DNA of 64,000 nucleotides, taken from the NCBI RefSeq assembly GCF_014897675.1, contig NZ_JABUXU010000002.1, positions 287,001 to 351,000 of the forward strand. The letters are read 5' to 3'. The position numbers and the translations under genes are program-made. Positions 51,950 through 59,701 of the stretch are shown piece after piece (the first letter of the stretch is position 1; each line of letters begins with the position of its first letter). The notes below the pieces were generated by a model. The model saw only the letters and a list, made by a program, of their open reading frames with translations, was not told where the DNA came from and ran no database searches. This DNA is from Advenella sp. FME57. GTDB lineage: Bacteria; Pseudomonadota; Gammaproteobacteria; Burkholderiales; Burkholderiaceae_B.

Positions 51950-54472
51950 ATGGCAAATGAAACAACGACAAGTGACAATGAAATCCGACAGGCCCTGAAC
52001 CATGTCGATTCTCGTGATCGGGAAATGTGGCTGCGGATGGGTGCCGGCATCAAATCGGAGTTGGGAGAGGGCGGTTTTGATATTTGGGACGCCTGGTCGC
52101 AGCAATCAGATAATTACAACGCAAAGGCTGCAAAATCGGCCTGGAAAAGCCTAAAACCAGGTCGTGTCAATATTGGCTCCGTATTTTTTGAAGCCAAGCG
52201 CGCGGGGTATACGCCGGGGACTCCCTACACACCGCCTAGTCCCGACGAGCAGGCGGCCAGGCAGGAGGAGCGCCGCTTAGCAGAAGAGAAGGCACTTGCT
52301 GAGCGGACAATTGAAGCCGCTCAAGCGAAGGCCGAGGCGCAGGCGCGCTGGGACAAAGCCGGTGCAGCCAATCCCAAACATCCTTATCTGGTTGCCAAGG
52401 GAATAACAGATCCGGTCGTTATCGGCGCCATTCGCCAAGACGGCAATCAATTACTTATCCCATTGCGACAGAACAAAGAGCTGGTCGCCTTGCAATCGAT
52501 CGGTTCCAATGGTTTTAAGTCCTTTGGCCGGGGCAGTCAGGTGCAAGGATCCGCATTTCTGATCGGCCATCCTAAAGAAGCAACGGCTGAGCGCGGCGTG
52601 TTGGTTTCCGAAGGCTTTGCGACGGCGGCTAGCTTGCGCCAGGCAACCGGTCAGCCTGTGTTGATGGCTGTCCACGCCTACAACATGAAACCGGTTGCCG
52701 AGACGTTGAAGGGAAAAATGCCGGGTATTGCCGTTACCTTTTGTGCTGATAATGATGCCAATGGGGTAGGCATTAACTATGCCGAACAGGCTGCTAACAT
52801 TATGGGAGAAAAGGCTCGTGCGGTCATGCCGGAGTTTACCGACACCGATTTTGCAGCATTCCGGCAAAAACATGGGCCCGAGGCAATTGCCTCAGATTTC
52901 AATGATTTGGCTCAGGTTCGTGGATCAGAGGCGGTCAACGAGGGAATACAGCCTGCCCAGATTCAGCAGGATACCTCAGAGATCGAGAATAAAGAAACGC
53001 CGGCATTGCCGGCGTCTGTCTTTGGGCGACAAGAGATAAACCGGATTGAACCCGACTTGGAACAGGTGATCGAACAGGCCCAGATCGCAGATCCAGTATC
53101 TCCGGTAAAACCGCCTGTAGCAGCGATTGAACGGGAGGAAGAGGAAGTTGACACTGCATCAGCAGCGTCTTCCGTTGAGTCACCAGCGGAGCACATCGCT
53201 GAGGAGGCAGTGCTAAAAAAGCCGATCTTGGATCTGGCTTATAAGGCCCCGCCTGATGGTTTGGAAGTGAGGTATTTGTTTGTTGAGGGCAAATATGTAG
53301 ATGCCGGTAATGGGGTGACCACGATTTTTCAGGACAAGGGCAAGTACCTTGCTACCGTAAAGGAGGATATTCAGACGGTGCATGATATGGTTGAGGTCGC
53401 CAAGGCGAAAGGCTGGGAAAGGCTTAAATTGTCTGGTACGCCGGAGTTCAAGCGACTGATGTTCATCGAGGCCGAGAGCCAAGGGATTAAAACGCGAGGT
53501 CATAAACCGAGCCCCGAGGATCTGGGTATGGTTAATAAACGCTTTGAAGAACGGAGTTTGAATCAAGTGCAGGACGGTCAAAAGGCCATGGTGTCAGATC
53601 AAGAACCACAAGCCACTGATAAGTCACAGCGTCCAGATCAACAAGACCTAACATCGGGTGTCCTTCTAGAGCATGGCGTAGCGCCGTATTTACAGGATAA
53701 AAAAAATAAGCCGAGCTACTTTGTCACCCTGCGCCACGGTGAGACAGAGCGCACGATTTGGGGGGTTGGCCTGCCTGTGGCCATTGAAGAGAGTGGGGCC
53801 AAGGTAGGCGATGAGATTATGCTAAAAAATCGTGGCCGTGAGCCTGTTGAAGTGGATCAGCCTGTCTATGGTGATGATGGAGAAACGGTTATTGGGCATG
53901 AAAAGGTGCAGACGCATCGAAATGCGTGGGAAGTGAAATTCTTGCATCAGGAGAAAGAAATGGCTGAGGGGCCAAGTATCGAGACGACAACCACGTCAGA
54001 TCCGCAAGCGGGCTCAGTTGCTGACAGGTTAGTTTCTCAAAATGAGCTGCCTACTCAGGCGCATATTGAGACCTCTGCCAAGGCCGATGTCGATGCTGAT
54101 GTCCGCATGGCCGATATTGGCGGGCAAAGCGTGCCGTCTCAGGTTAAGATAGCCGCCGATCAAATGCGAAGCGCGAGCACGAGCGGGCAACAGGCTGAAT
54201 CGAAGCAAGGTTTTGCCAGTCGTTTAAATCCGGCCAACCAGGCCAATTTTCGGTATATGCAGAAGATGGCCAATACGGTCATTAGCTATCTTCGTCATGA
54301 TCGCCGGGAAGATGCGCACCGCAATTTCAGTACCAATATGGAAAAAGCGGTGAATGGCACCACGTTGAACGTGCCCGAACCCATGCGAGAGCGGGCTGAG
54401 AAATCGACTCAGCAAGTGCATCAGCAGGACCGGGAAAGGGAACAGCAGAGGAATATCACGCTTGATCGGTAG
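51950..54472 (+). CDS. Large PriCT/TOPRIM primase-like protein with LPD7-type domain
   Basis: An 840-residue multidomain protein. In order: a PriCT-2-like head (EMWLRMGAGIKSELGEGGFD, NIGSVFFEAKRAGYTPG) about 1-90; a charged coiled linker; a TOPRIM domain about 190-300 with the catalytic Glu in VLVSEGFATAASL and the DxD-type CADNDANGVG; an acidic low-complexity region; an LPD7-like segment about 425-530 (KAKGWERLKLSGTPEFKRLM, EAESQGIKTRGHKP); another conserved-looking domain (YFVTLRHGETERTIWGVGL). It resembles TraC-type conjugative primases that prime the complementary strand in the recipient. Confidence 0.82.
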   Translation: MANETTTSDNEIRQALNHVDSRDREMWLRMGAGIKSELGEGGFDIWDAWSQQSDNYNAKAAKSAWKSLKPGRVNIGSVFFEAKRAGYTPGTPYTPPSPDEQAARQEERRLAEEKALAERTIEAAQAKAEAQARWDKAGAANPKHPYLVAKGITDPVVIGAIRQDGNQLLIPLRQNKELVALQSIGSNGFKSFGRGSQVQGSAFLIGHPKEATAERGVLVSEGFATAASLRQATGQPVLMAVHAYNMKPVAETLKGKMPGIAVTFCADNDANGVGINYAEQAANIMGEKARAVMPEFTDTDFAAFRQKHGPEAIASDFNDLAQVRGSEAVNEGIQPAQIQQDTSEIENKETPALPASVFGRQEINRIEPDLEQVIEQAQIADPVSPVKPPVAAIEREEEEVDTASAASSVESPAEHIAEEAVLKKPILDLAYKAPPDGLEVRYLFVEGKYVDAGNGVTTIFQDKGKYLATVKEDIQTVHDMVEVAKAKGWERLKLSGTPEFKRLMFIEAESQGIKTRGHKPSPEDLGMVNKRFEERSLNQVQDGQKAMVSDQEPQATDKSQRPDQQDLTSGVLLEHGVAPYLQDKKNKPSYFVTLRHGETERTIWGVGLPVAIEESGAKVGDEIMLKNRGREPVEVDQPVYGDDGETVIGHEKVQTHRNAWEVKFLHQEKEMAEGPSIETTTTSDPQAGSVADRLVSQNELPTQAHIETSAKADVDADVRMADIGGQSVPSQVKIAADQMRSASTSGQQAESKQGFASRLNPANQANFRYMQKMANTVISYLRHDRREDAHRNFSTNMEKAVNGTTLNVPEPMRERAEKSTQQVHQQDREREQQRNITLDR

Positions 54473-54502
54473 TATGAATTGGTCAGTATTTCAAGGGGAT
54501 TT

Positions 54503-55045
54503 ATGCGAAATTACCTTGCCAAAATCGGCTCGGTCGTGTTGCTAGTCGGGGTGATTGTTGGGGCGATGTGGTTTGATCGTGCTGATAATACCGTCCCGAC
54601 TGTCAATGCTGTGGTTCAGCGGGTCATTGATGGGGATACCATTGATGTGCTGATCGACAAAAATACAGTGCGTATTCGTCTGGTGGGGATTGATGCCCCA
54701 GAGCTGTCTCAGGAGAATGGTGCTGCTGCGAAGCAGTACCTAGACCAGTATATCCAAGGATATTCTGTCGATGTTGCCTTGGGAAACCAGGACAAATCTG
54801 GCCGAACGCTCGGGGAGGTGTATATGCCGACGTTGGATCCAGCCACTCAGAAGAAAAGCCGGCTCTCTGTGAATGAGCTATTGGTACGCTCGGGCCATGC
54901 CTGGGCCTATCGTGATGATGGCAAAGTTCAGGATTCAAGATATGAACCACTGGAATCCCTTGCACGAACCGAAAAGCGGGGGTTGTGGAAAAACGGCGCG
55001 GCGGTCGAGCCGTGGCAGTGGCGTCGCTCTCAAATGAATGAGTAA
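54503..55045 (+). CDS. Staphylococcal-nuclease-like thermonuclease, membrane-anchored or secreted
   Basis: A 180-residue protein with an N-terminal hydrophobic anchor (LAKIGSVVLLVGVIVGAMWF) and an SNase domain: VIDGDTIDVLIDKNTVRIRLVGIDAPE carries catalytic Asp and Arg, then GRTLGEVY, VNELLVRSGHAWAYR and ARTEKRGLWK. It would act outside the cytosol. Nuc genes occur in other broad-host-range conjugative backbones; role there unproven. Start 54503 after AAGGGG. Confidence 0.88.
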   Translation: MRNYLAKIGSVVLLVGVIVGAMWFDRADNTVPTVNAVVQRVIDGDTIDVLIDKNTVRIRLVGIDAPELSQENGAAAKQYLDQYIQGYSVDVALGNQDKSGRTLGEVYMPTLDPATQKKSRLSVNELLVRSGHAWAYRDDGKVQDSRYEPLESLARTEKRGLWKNGAAVEPWQWRRSQMNE

Positions 55046-55070
55046 ATAACTAAGTAAGGGAGTCAATACT

Positions 55071-55235
55071 ATGAATGCACAAGAGGTAAAGCTGGTGGAT
55101 ACGTGCCAGCAATTGTTTGAATTCATGCTTGAAATGCCGAACATCTATGGCTACGAACAGGATCATTTGACCCATGTCAAGCGCCATGCGCTGGCCCAAG
55201 GCCAAGATATGGACACAGTGCGGGACGAAAGCTAA
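55071..55235 (+). CDS. 54-residue hypothetical protein
   Basis: A short helical protein starting MNAQEVKLVDTCQQLFEFML and ending DTVRDES, with AAGGGAG 9 bases upstream. It lies 25 bases after the nuclease gene and is followed by a terminator, so it closes that transcription unit. Unrecognised; too small to classify. Confidence 0.65.
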   Translation: MNAQEVKLVDTCQQLFEFMLEMPNIYGYEQDHLTHVKRHALAQGQDMDTVRDES

Positions 55236-55267
55236 GCCTTTACGTTACTTAGCAATCCCACAGAACA

Positions 55268-55299
55268 AGCCGCTACCGCGAGATCGTAGCGGCTTTTTG
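55268..55299 (+). terminator. Intrinsic terminator before the ardC-like gene
   Basis: AGCCGCTAC (55268-55276) pairs with GTAGCGGCT (55286-55294), then TTTT. The ribosome-binding site of the next gene begins 12 bases later, so the next promoter must lie inside or upstream of the hairpin. Confidence 0.8.
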
Positions 55300-55317
55300 C
55301 ATTTGAGGAGAAAGAAC

Positions 55318-56463
55318 ATGGCCGAGAAAAAAACGGCATTTCATGAGCAACTGGCCGAGAAGATCATTACCCAGTTGCAAGCGGGGATGGCGCCTTGGCA
55401 AAGGCCCTGGGATACGGCACCCATTGGTTTGCCCTATAACGAATCAACAGGAAAATCCTATCGCGGCAGTAATGTCATGAATCTCATGTTGGCAGGGTAT
55501 ACGGACCCCCGATGGTTGACCTTTAACCAGGCTAAGGAACGAGGCTACCGGATTAATAAAGGAGAAAAGGGGTCTTTGATCCAGACTTTTCGTTTTTATG
55601 AAGAAAAGCAACTGCGGGACGACAAGGGCAAGCCAGTCAAGGATGACAAGGGCCATGCTGTGCGTGAGCAAACGAAGTTGGATAAGCCCATTATTCGTTC
55701 CTTTGTTGTATTTAATGCAGAACAAATGACGGGTATGCCGCAATTATCTCGCCCAGAGCATCAATGGAACGCAGTTGAGCAGATCGACAAATTGCTTACG
55801 GCAAGCGGCGCGCAGATTGATCATCAGTCTGGAAACAGGGCCTATTACAGCCCAGCTCAGGACAGGATTGTTTTACCACTTAAAGAGCAATTTGCCGACG
55901 CCGAACGATATTACAGTACGGCCTTACATGAGCTTGGTCACTGGACGGGTCACGAATCTCGGCTCAATCGTCCCTTTATTAATGCTTTTGGTTCTGAGGG
56001 GTATGCGCGGGAGGAGCTGCGGGCCGAGATCGGGTCGCTGCTGGTAGGCCAACGCCTGGGTATATCGCATGATCCTGGCCAACATATGGCCTACGTCGGT
56101 TCTTGGGTCGAGATCTTAAAAGAAGATCCCACCGAAATTGTTCGGGCGTGCCAGGATGCGGAGAAAATCCAGGACTATCTGTCTGTGTACCTTGATCGTG
56201 CACCAGACAGGGCTGATCCCGCCAAGACCCAAATGTCAGAAACGCCAGAGCCAAGCGCGCAGGCGGTTTATCAGTCACAGCTGCAAACTTTGCCCATTGA
56301 TCAACAGGAGCGCTTTAGCACAATGGAGGCCATGATGCAGCAGGTGGTAAAACATTTGCCTGCAGATGCCAGGCAAACGGCATTAGTTTCCTTTTACCAA
56401 GAGCAAACCCTGGCTGTGGAGCAAGTATTGCCACAGCGTCAAGAAGTGGAGGTGGAACGATGA
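55318..56463 (+). CDS. ArdC-like antirestriction protein (ssDNA-binding zincin)
   Basis: A 381-residue protein. The N-terminal ArdC domain (LAEKIITQLQAGMAPWQRPW, YRGSNVMNLMLAGY, WLTFNQAKERGYRINKGEKG) binds single-stranded DNA; the C-terminal metalloprotease-like domain has the zinc motif HELGHWTGH (about residue 203) and a downstream Glu-rich REELRAEIGS. ArdC proteins protect incoming plasmid DNA from restriction. The ATG at 55318 follows GAGGAG. It overlaps mobC by ATGA. Confidence 0.9.
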   Translation: MAEKKTAFHEQLAEKIITQLQAGMAPWQRPWDTAPIGLPYNESTGKSYRGSNVMNLMLAGYTDPRWLTFNQAKERGYRINKGEKGSLIQTFRFYEEKQLRDDKGKPVKDDKGHAVREQTKLDKPIIRSFVVFNAEQMTGMPQLSRPEHQWNAVEQIDKLLTASGAQIDHQSGNRAYYSPAQDRIVLPLKEQFADAERYYSTALHELGHWTGHESRLNRPFINAFGSEGYAREELRAEIGSLLVGQRLGISHDPGQHMAYVGSWVEILKEDPTEIVRACQDAEKIQDYLSVYLDRAPDRADPAKTQMSETPEPSAQAVYQSQLQTLPIDQQERFSTMEAMMQQVVKHLPADARQTALVSFYQEQTLAVEQVLPQRQEVEVER

Positions 56464-57023
56464 CAGCGAAGCGCATTCAAGTCTATGGATTGACTGCCAA
56501 AGAGTATGACCAGCTGAAGACCCAGGCTGAAAAGCTGGGAATAAATAGCGTATCTGAGTACGCCAAATTGGTGTTGTCCCGGGTTTTGAGTGAGAAAAAC
56601 TGCCCGCTTGCTGATTTTCCAATGCAAGCGGTGGTCAAAATCAGCAAAGATCAGGAGGAGCAGGGTGAGGCTGAAGTACATTGGATCAAACCCTCCTTGA
56701 AATTAAATGCAGTTGAAACGGCATTCTTGCGAGAGGCGGCAGAGCAAGCGGATATGTCGATCAGCGCCTTTATTCGTCTGGCACTGCGTAGTCATTTGAC
56801 AAACACGGCAATTTTGAATAACGAAGAGGTCCGGGCGTTATATCAATCTAATTTTCAATTATTAAGGATTGGCCGCAATCTGAATCAAATTGCACGCGCC
56901 TTCAATGCTCAGGGACCAGTCGAGTTAACCAGTCAAAAAATTAACGACGTCATGAGGGTTATCGATGATCATACGCATAAGGTGCGGGATCTGATTATCT
57001 CTAATGAGGAGCGATTGCAATGA
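56460..57023 (+). CDS. mobC: MobC/TraJ-type relaxosome accessory protein
   Basis: A 187-residue protein with an N-terminal ribbon-helix-helix-like part (RIQVYGLTAKEYDQLKTQAE, LGINSVSEYAKLVLSRVL) and the C-terminal MobC motif (LLRIGRNLNQIARAFNAQ). It binds near oriT and helps the relaxase open DNA. ATGA overlaps on both sides couple it to ardC and the relaxase. Confidence 0.83.
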   Translation: MTAKRIQVYGLTAKEYDQLKTQAEKLGINSVSEYAKLVLSRVLSEKNCPLADFPMQAVVKISKDQEEQGEAEVHWIKPSLKLNAVETAFLREAAEQADMSISAFIRLALRSHLTNTAILNNEEVRALYQSNFQLLRIGRNLNQIARAFNAQGPVELTSQKINDVMRVIDDHTHKVRDLIISNEERLQ

Positions 57024-58024
57024 AACAATTAGAACGGCGGGTGGATAAGTGGTTCTTGGAGTTTAAAACCCGGTCAACTCGGCCAAGAAAAGGCGCTGAG
57101 GGTAGGGCAGCGATGCGTCGACCTTTAAAACGCGGTACGGGTTTGAAAAACATCAAGTCCGCAGCACTGAAAAAGCCCGAAGTCATGGTAAAAATCCCGC
57201 CGCGCAAAGGATCAGCCAGCGGTATCGGGGCCGTACGTAATCACTTAGACTATATTAGCCGGAATGGAAAACTGGATATTGAAGATCAGGATGGTCTGAT
57301 TTATACGGGGAAAAAACAGATTCATGAGGGTGTGAGCAATGCCTGGAAGGCGCTGGGGGTTCCTGAGAAAAGCAGGAAACGGCAAGCCATTAATGTGGTG
57401 CTTTCGATGCCGCCAGGCACTAACCCTGCAGCAGTTAAAAATGCGGCACGGGAATTTGCACGTGAACAGTTTGACGGTCATCAATATGCTTTTGTACAGC
57501 ACTTGGACGAGAAACATCCACATGTACATCTGTGTGTCATGATGAAAAACGAGTTTGGACGGCGTATGGATCCACGTAAGGCCGATTTGTTTGAATGGCG
57601 GCTACGTTTCGCAGAGAAGATGCGCGAGCAAGGGGTGGAGTGTGCGGCGACGCGACGCGTGCATCGCGGAAAGACGCAAAAATCGGAGCATTCGAGCCTT
57701 CGTCATATGCGCAAACGGGGCCAAGTGCCTGATGTTTACCGGCAACAGGCTATTGAGTTGGCACAGGCAGTTAAAGATTCTTCGAGACCTGTGCATCCGT
57801 ACTTGCGTGAACAAATGCAGACACGCGATATGGTATCGACCGAATATGGCAAGTTAGCCAAGGAGTTATACAAGATCGGGGCTAAAGCAGAGGCGCGGAT
57901 GCTTAGCAACTTCGCGCAGGAGATCCGGCAATCAAATCATATGACGCAGGCACAACAACGGTTTGATCACGCAAGGGAACAGCTACAGGCAAGATACCCA
58001 CGTCAAGAGCAAAAACTAGAATGA
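57020..58024 (+). CDS. MOBP/VirD2-like relaxase
   Basis: A 334-residue relaxase that nicks oriT and is carried with the strand into the recipient. Motif III is seen at about residue 160, HLDEKHPHVHLCVMMKNEFG, with paired His for metal binding. An upstream NHLDYISRNGKLD and a Tyr-rich N-terminal region would contain the nicking Tyr. Preceding basic residues (RPLKRGTGLKNIKSAALKKP) probably bind DNA. At 334 residues it is the minimal size; there is no fused primase or helicase. It is the last transfer gene. Confidence 0.88.
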   Translation: MKQLERRVDKWFLEFKTRSTRPRKGAEGRAAMRRPLKRGTGLKNIKSAALKKPEVMVKIPPRKGSASGIGAVRNHLDYISRNGKLDIEDQDGLIYTGKKQIHEGVSNAWKALGVPEKSRKRQAINVVLSMPPGTNPAAVKNAAREFAREQFDGHQYAFVQHLDEKHPHVHLCVMMKNEFGRRMDPRKADLFEWRLRFAEKMREQGVECAATRRVHRGKTQKSEHSSLRHMRKRGQVPDVYRQQAIELAQAVKDSSRPVHPYLREQMQTRDMVSTEYGKLAKELYKIGAKAEARMLSNFAQEIRQSNHMTQAQQRFDHAREQLQARYPRQEQKLE

Positions 58025-58118
58025 TTGCATTTTGGATAGATTTTGATATAGGATAGGACCAACGCGCGAATTTCACCAGATATTCGCTTGGTCATTGTGG
58101 TTAGGGGGCAGGACTCAA

Positions 58119-58385
58119 TTAGTCCTCTCGAACGCCACCGATTAATCCTACTTGAGGAAAACTCATAGACATTGCGACAGAAGCGGCGCCAAGGACCGCG
58201 ATTCCTTTCAACATCCGACGTCGTTGCATGTATACACGAACGCAAGTAGGGCAATAGCGTGACCCGCGCCATCTCGGTTCAAGCCAATAGCCAGTCCCTA
58301 ATGACTTTTTACCCTTCTCTAAATGAGATACCAGCGGTCGCTGAATATGGCTTGTCGAGCCATCGAGGTAGTGGTGTACTACAAG
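58119..58385 (-). pseudogene. Start-less fragment of a cysteine-motif membrane protein
   Basis: A minus-strand frame open from 58385 to a TAA at 58119 (88 codons) has no start codon but reads as real protein: LEKGKKSLGTGYWLEPRWRG, then RYCPTCVRVYMQRRRMLKG, then a hydrophobic AVLGAASVAMSMSF. A CPxC metal-ribbon motif before a membrane helix suggests a small metal-binding membrane protein, cut at its 5' end at the element's right border. If translation instead began at the internal ATG (58229) it would give only 36 residues. Confidence 0.55.
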
Positions 58386-58417
58386 CTAATTCTTTCAACT
58401 GAACCGGGAGACCCCAC

Positions 58418-58537
58418 ATGAAGATTCTTCGCTATGATGAAGGCCGCATCGGCATCACTGACGGCGCCAAAGTCGTTGACGTTTGCGATCTCATAGACAC
58501 CGATGCCAGCGAATGGATTGGTAGAGAGAATCTTTAG
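58418..58537 (+). pseudogene. N-terminal fragment of a fumarylacetoacetate-hydrolase-family gene
   Basis: MKILRYDEGRIGITDGAKVV is the usual start of FAH-domain enzymes in this group of bacteria, preceded by a good GGGAG. The frame stops after 39 codons where about 280 are expected, and its last bases overlap the 3' end of the siderophore-interacting-protein gene. It is therefore a broken gene marking a second junction. Confidence 0.7.
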
Positions 58538-59640
58538 TCACTGATTGCGTCTCCGCCAATCTCTACAATATCATCTTCGCTCATGTGGCGTCGCCAGTAT
58601 GAGAACGACACAAAGTTTTCCTTTTTGAGGCCAATTTCCTGCCTTAAAAAACGGTTGATGGTTTTATGTGTGTCATATTCATATCCGCCCCAGTAAAACA
58701 GACCGTCCGTCTCAACCGGCCACGCATGATTTTTGACAGCATTGACCAGAGGGCTGTCACTGCGCATGTCTTTGCGGCTTAACCAGATAATGGCAATATG
58801 CGTATTGTTTTTCAATAGCGGTTTTTGTACATCCCGATCAAGTTCGACAAAGGCTACGCCTGTCGCTGAATCAGGCAGTATTTCGAGAATGCGTGCAATG
58901 CCCGGCAAGCCCGTTTCGTCTCCGGCCAGAATGTAATAATTTGCCGGTTTCGGACCAAAAGCTGCTGGCCCCAAAATACCGCAAATATCCCCAGCCGCAG
59001 CCTTTTGCGCCCATTTTGTTGCAGGGCCTGCCTGTTTATGGATATGAAAATCAATATCTATCCAACCCTCGTCGGCACTGATATTGCGAATCGTATAGAT
59101 ACGCGAGGCAAGACGGCCTTGTCGCCGGGGCCATACGATGCCGCCCTGTTCGTCAAGCATGGGCCATTCTGGGTTGATCGTGCCATGCTCCTGAAACAGT
59201 AGCCGGCAATGCAGTTGAGTGGTATCTGCAAAAGAGTGCAGGTCCTCTCCTTGAAAACGGATCCGAAGATATGCCGGCGGCATGGGAGTGAGCGATTTGA
59301 CAGTCAGGACCCGCAGATCGGCGGGTAGCCGACAGCCAACAGAGTCGCCGTTCCATGAAATAGACAGTTGCTCGCGCCGCGCAATGAAGGTGATAAGCGA
59401 AGTGAGGGTGTGGCGAATGCGACTGAAATCGTCGGGATCGACTGCCCGAACGGTCAGCTTCAGCCGACTTCTTTCGACAGTCAGGCATCCTTCTCCACCA
59501 TGCCGGGATGTCGATCTGAATCCGTTATCAATTGTGTTCACGTGCATGTCGTGACTTTCGACAGAATCCATGAAACGGATCAAATAGTCATTGGCATTCG
59601 GGAAATCCAATTCGGCTTGAGTGAAGTATGAGTTCGTCAT
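58534..59640 (-). CDS. DUF2218 - siderophore-interacting protein fusion
   Basis: A 368-residue protein with two parts. Residues about 5-100 are DUF2218-like (GFRSTSRHGGEGCLTVERSR, LITFIARREQLSISWNGD). The rest is a siderophore-interacting FAD/NAD(P)H ferric reductase (RIYTIRN for flavin, FHIHKQAGPATKWAQKAAAG, YYILAGDETGLPGIARIL, LFYWGGYE), which reduces iron in imported siderophores in the cytosol. Start 59640 is favoured by AAAGGA; an earlier Met overlaps that site. It is last in the iron operon. Confidence 0.88.
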   Translation of the reverse strand: MTNSYFTQAELDFPNANDYLIRFMDSVESHDMHVNTIDNGFRSTSRHGGEGCLTVERSRLKLTVRAVDPDDFSRIRHTLTSLITFIARREQLSISWNGDSVGCRLPADLRVLTVKSLTPMPPAYLRIRFQGEDLHSFADTTQLHCRLLFQEHGTINPEWPMLDEQGGIVWPRRQGRLASRIYTIRNISADEGWIDIDFHIHKQAGPATKWAQKAAAGDICGILGPAAFGPKPANYYILAGDETGLPGIARILEILPDSATGVAFVELDRDVQKPLLKNNTHIAIIWLSRKDMRSDSPLVNAVKNHAWPVETDGLFYWGGYEYDTHKTINRFLRQEIGLKKENFVSFSYWRRHMSEDDIVEIGGDAISD

Positions 59641-59701
59641 GCGTGTATTTCCTTTTGTCAATCACATGTGCATTTTTAAACGGGCCCGGCAGAACGGTAT
59701 A

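Noticed and set aside
52998..53018. Palindrome in the primase-like gene as a terminator
   Set aside because: The stem is strong, but the following bases (TCTGTCTTT) are not a proper T-run and it lies mid-gene.
58003..58272. 89-codon minus-strand frame at the element's right border
   Set aside because: A different frame on the same strand (58119-58385) has far more protein-like content with a CPxC motif and a membrane helix.
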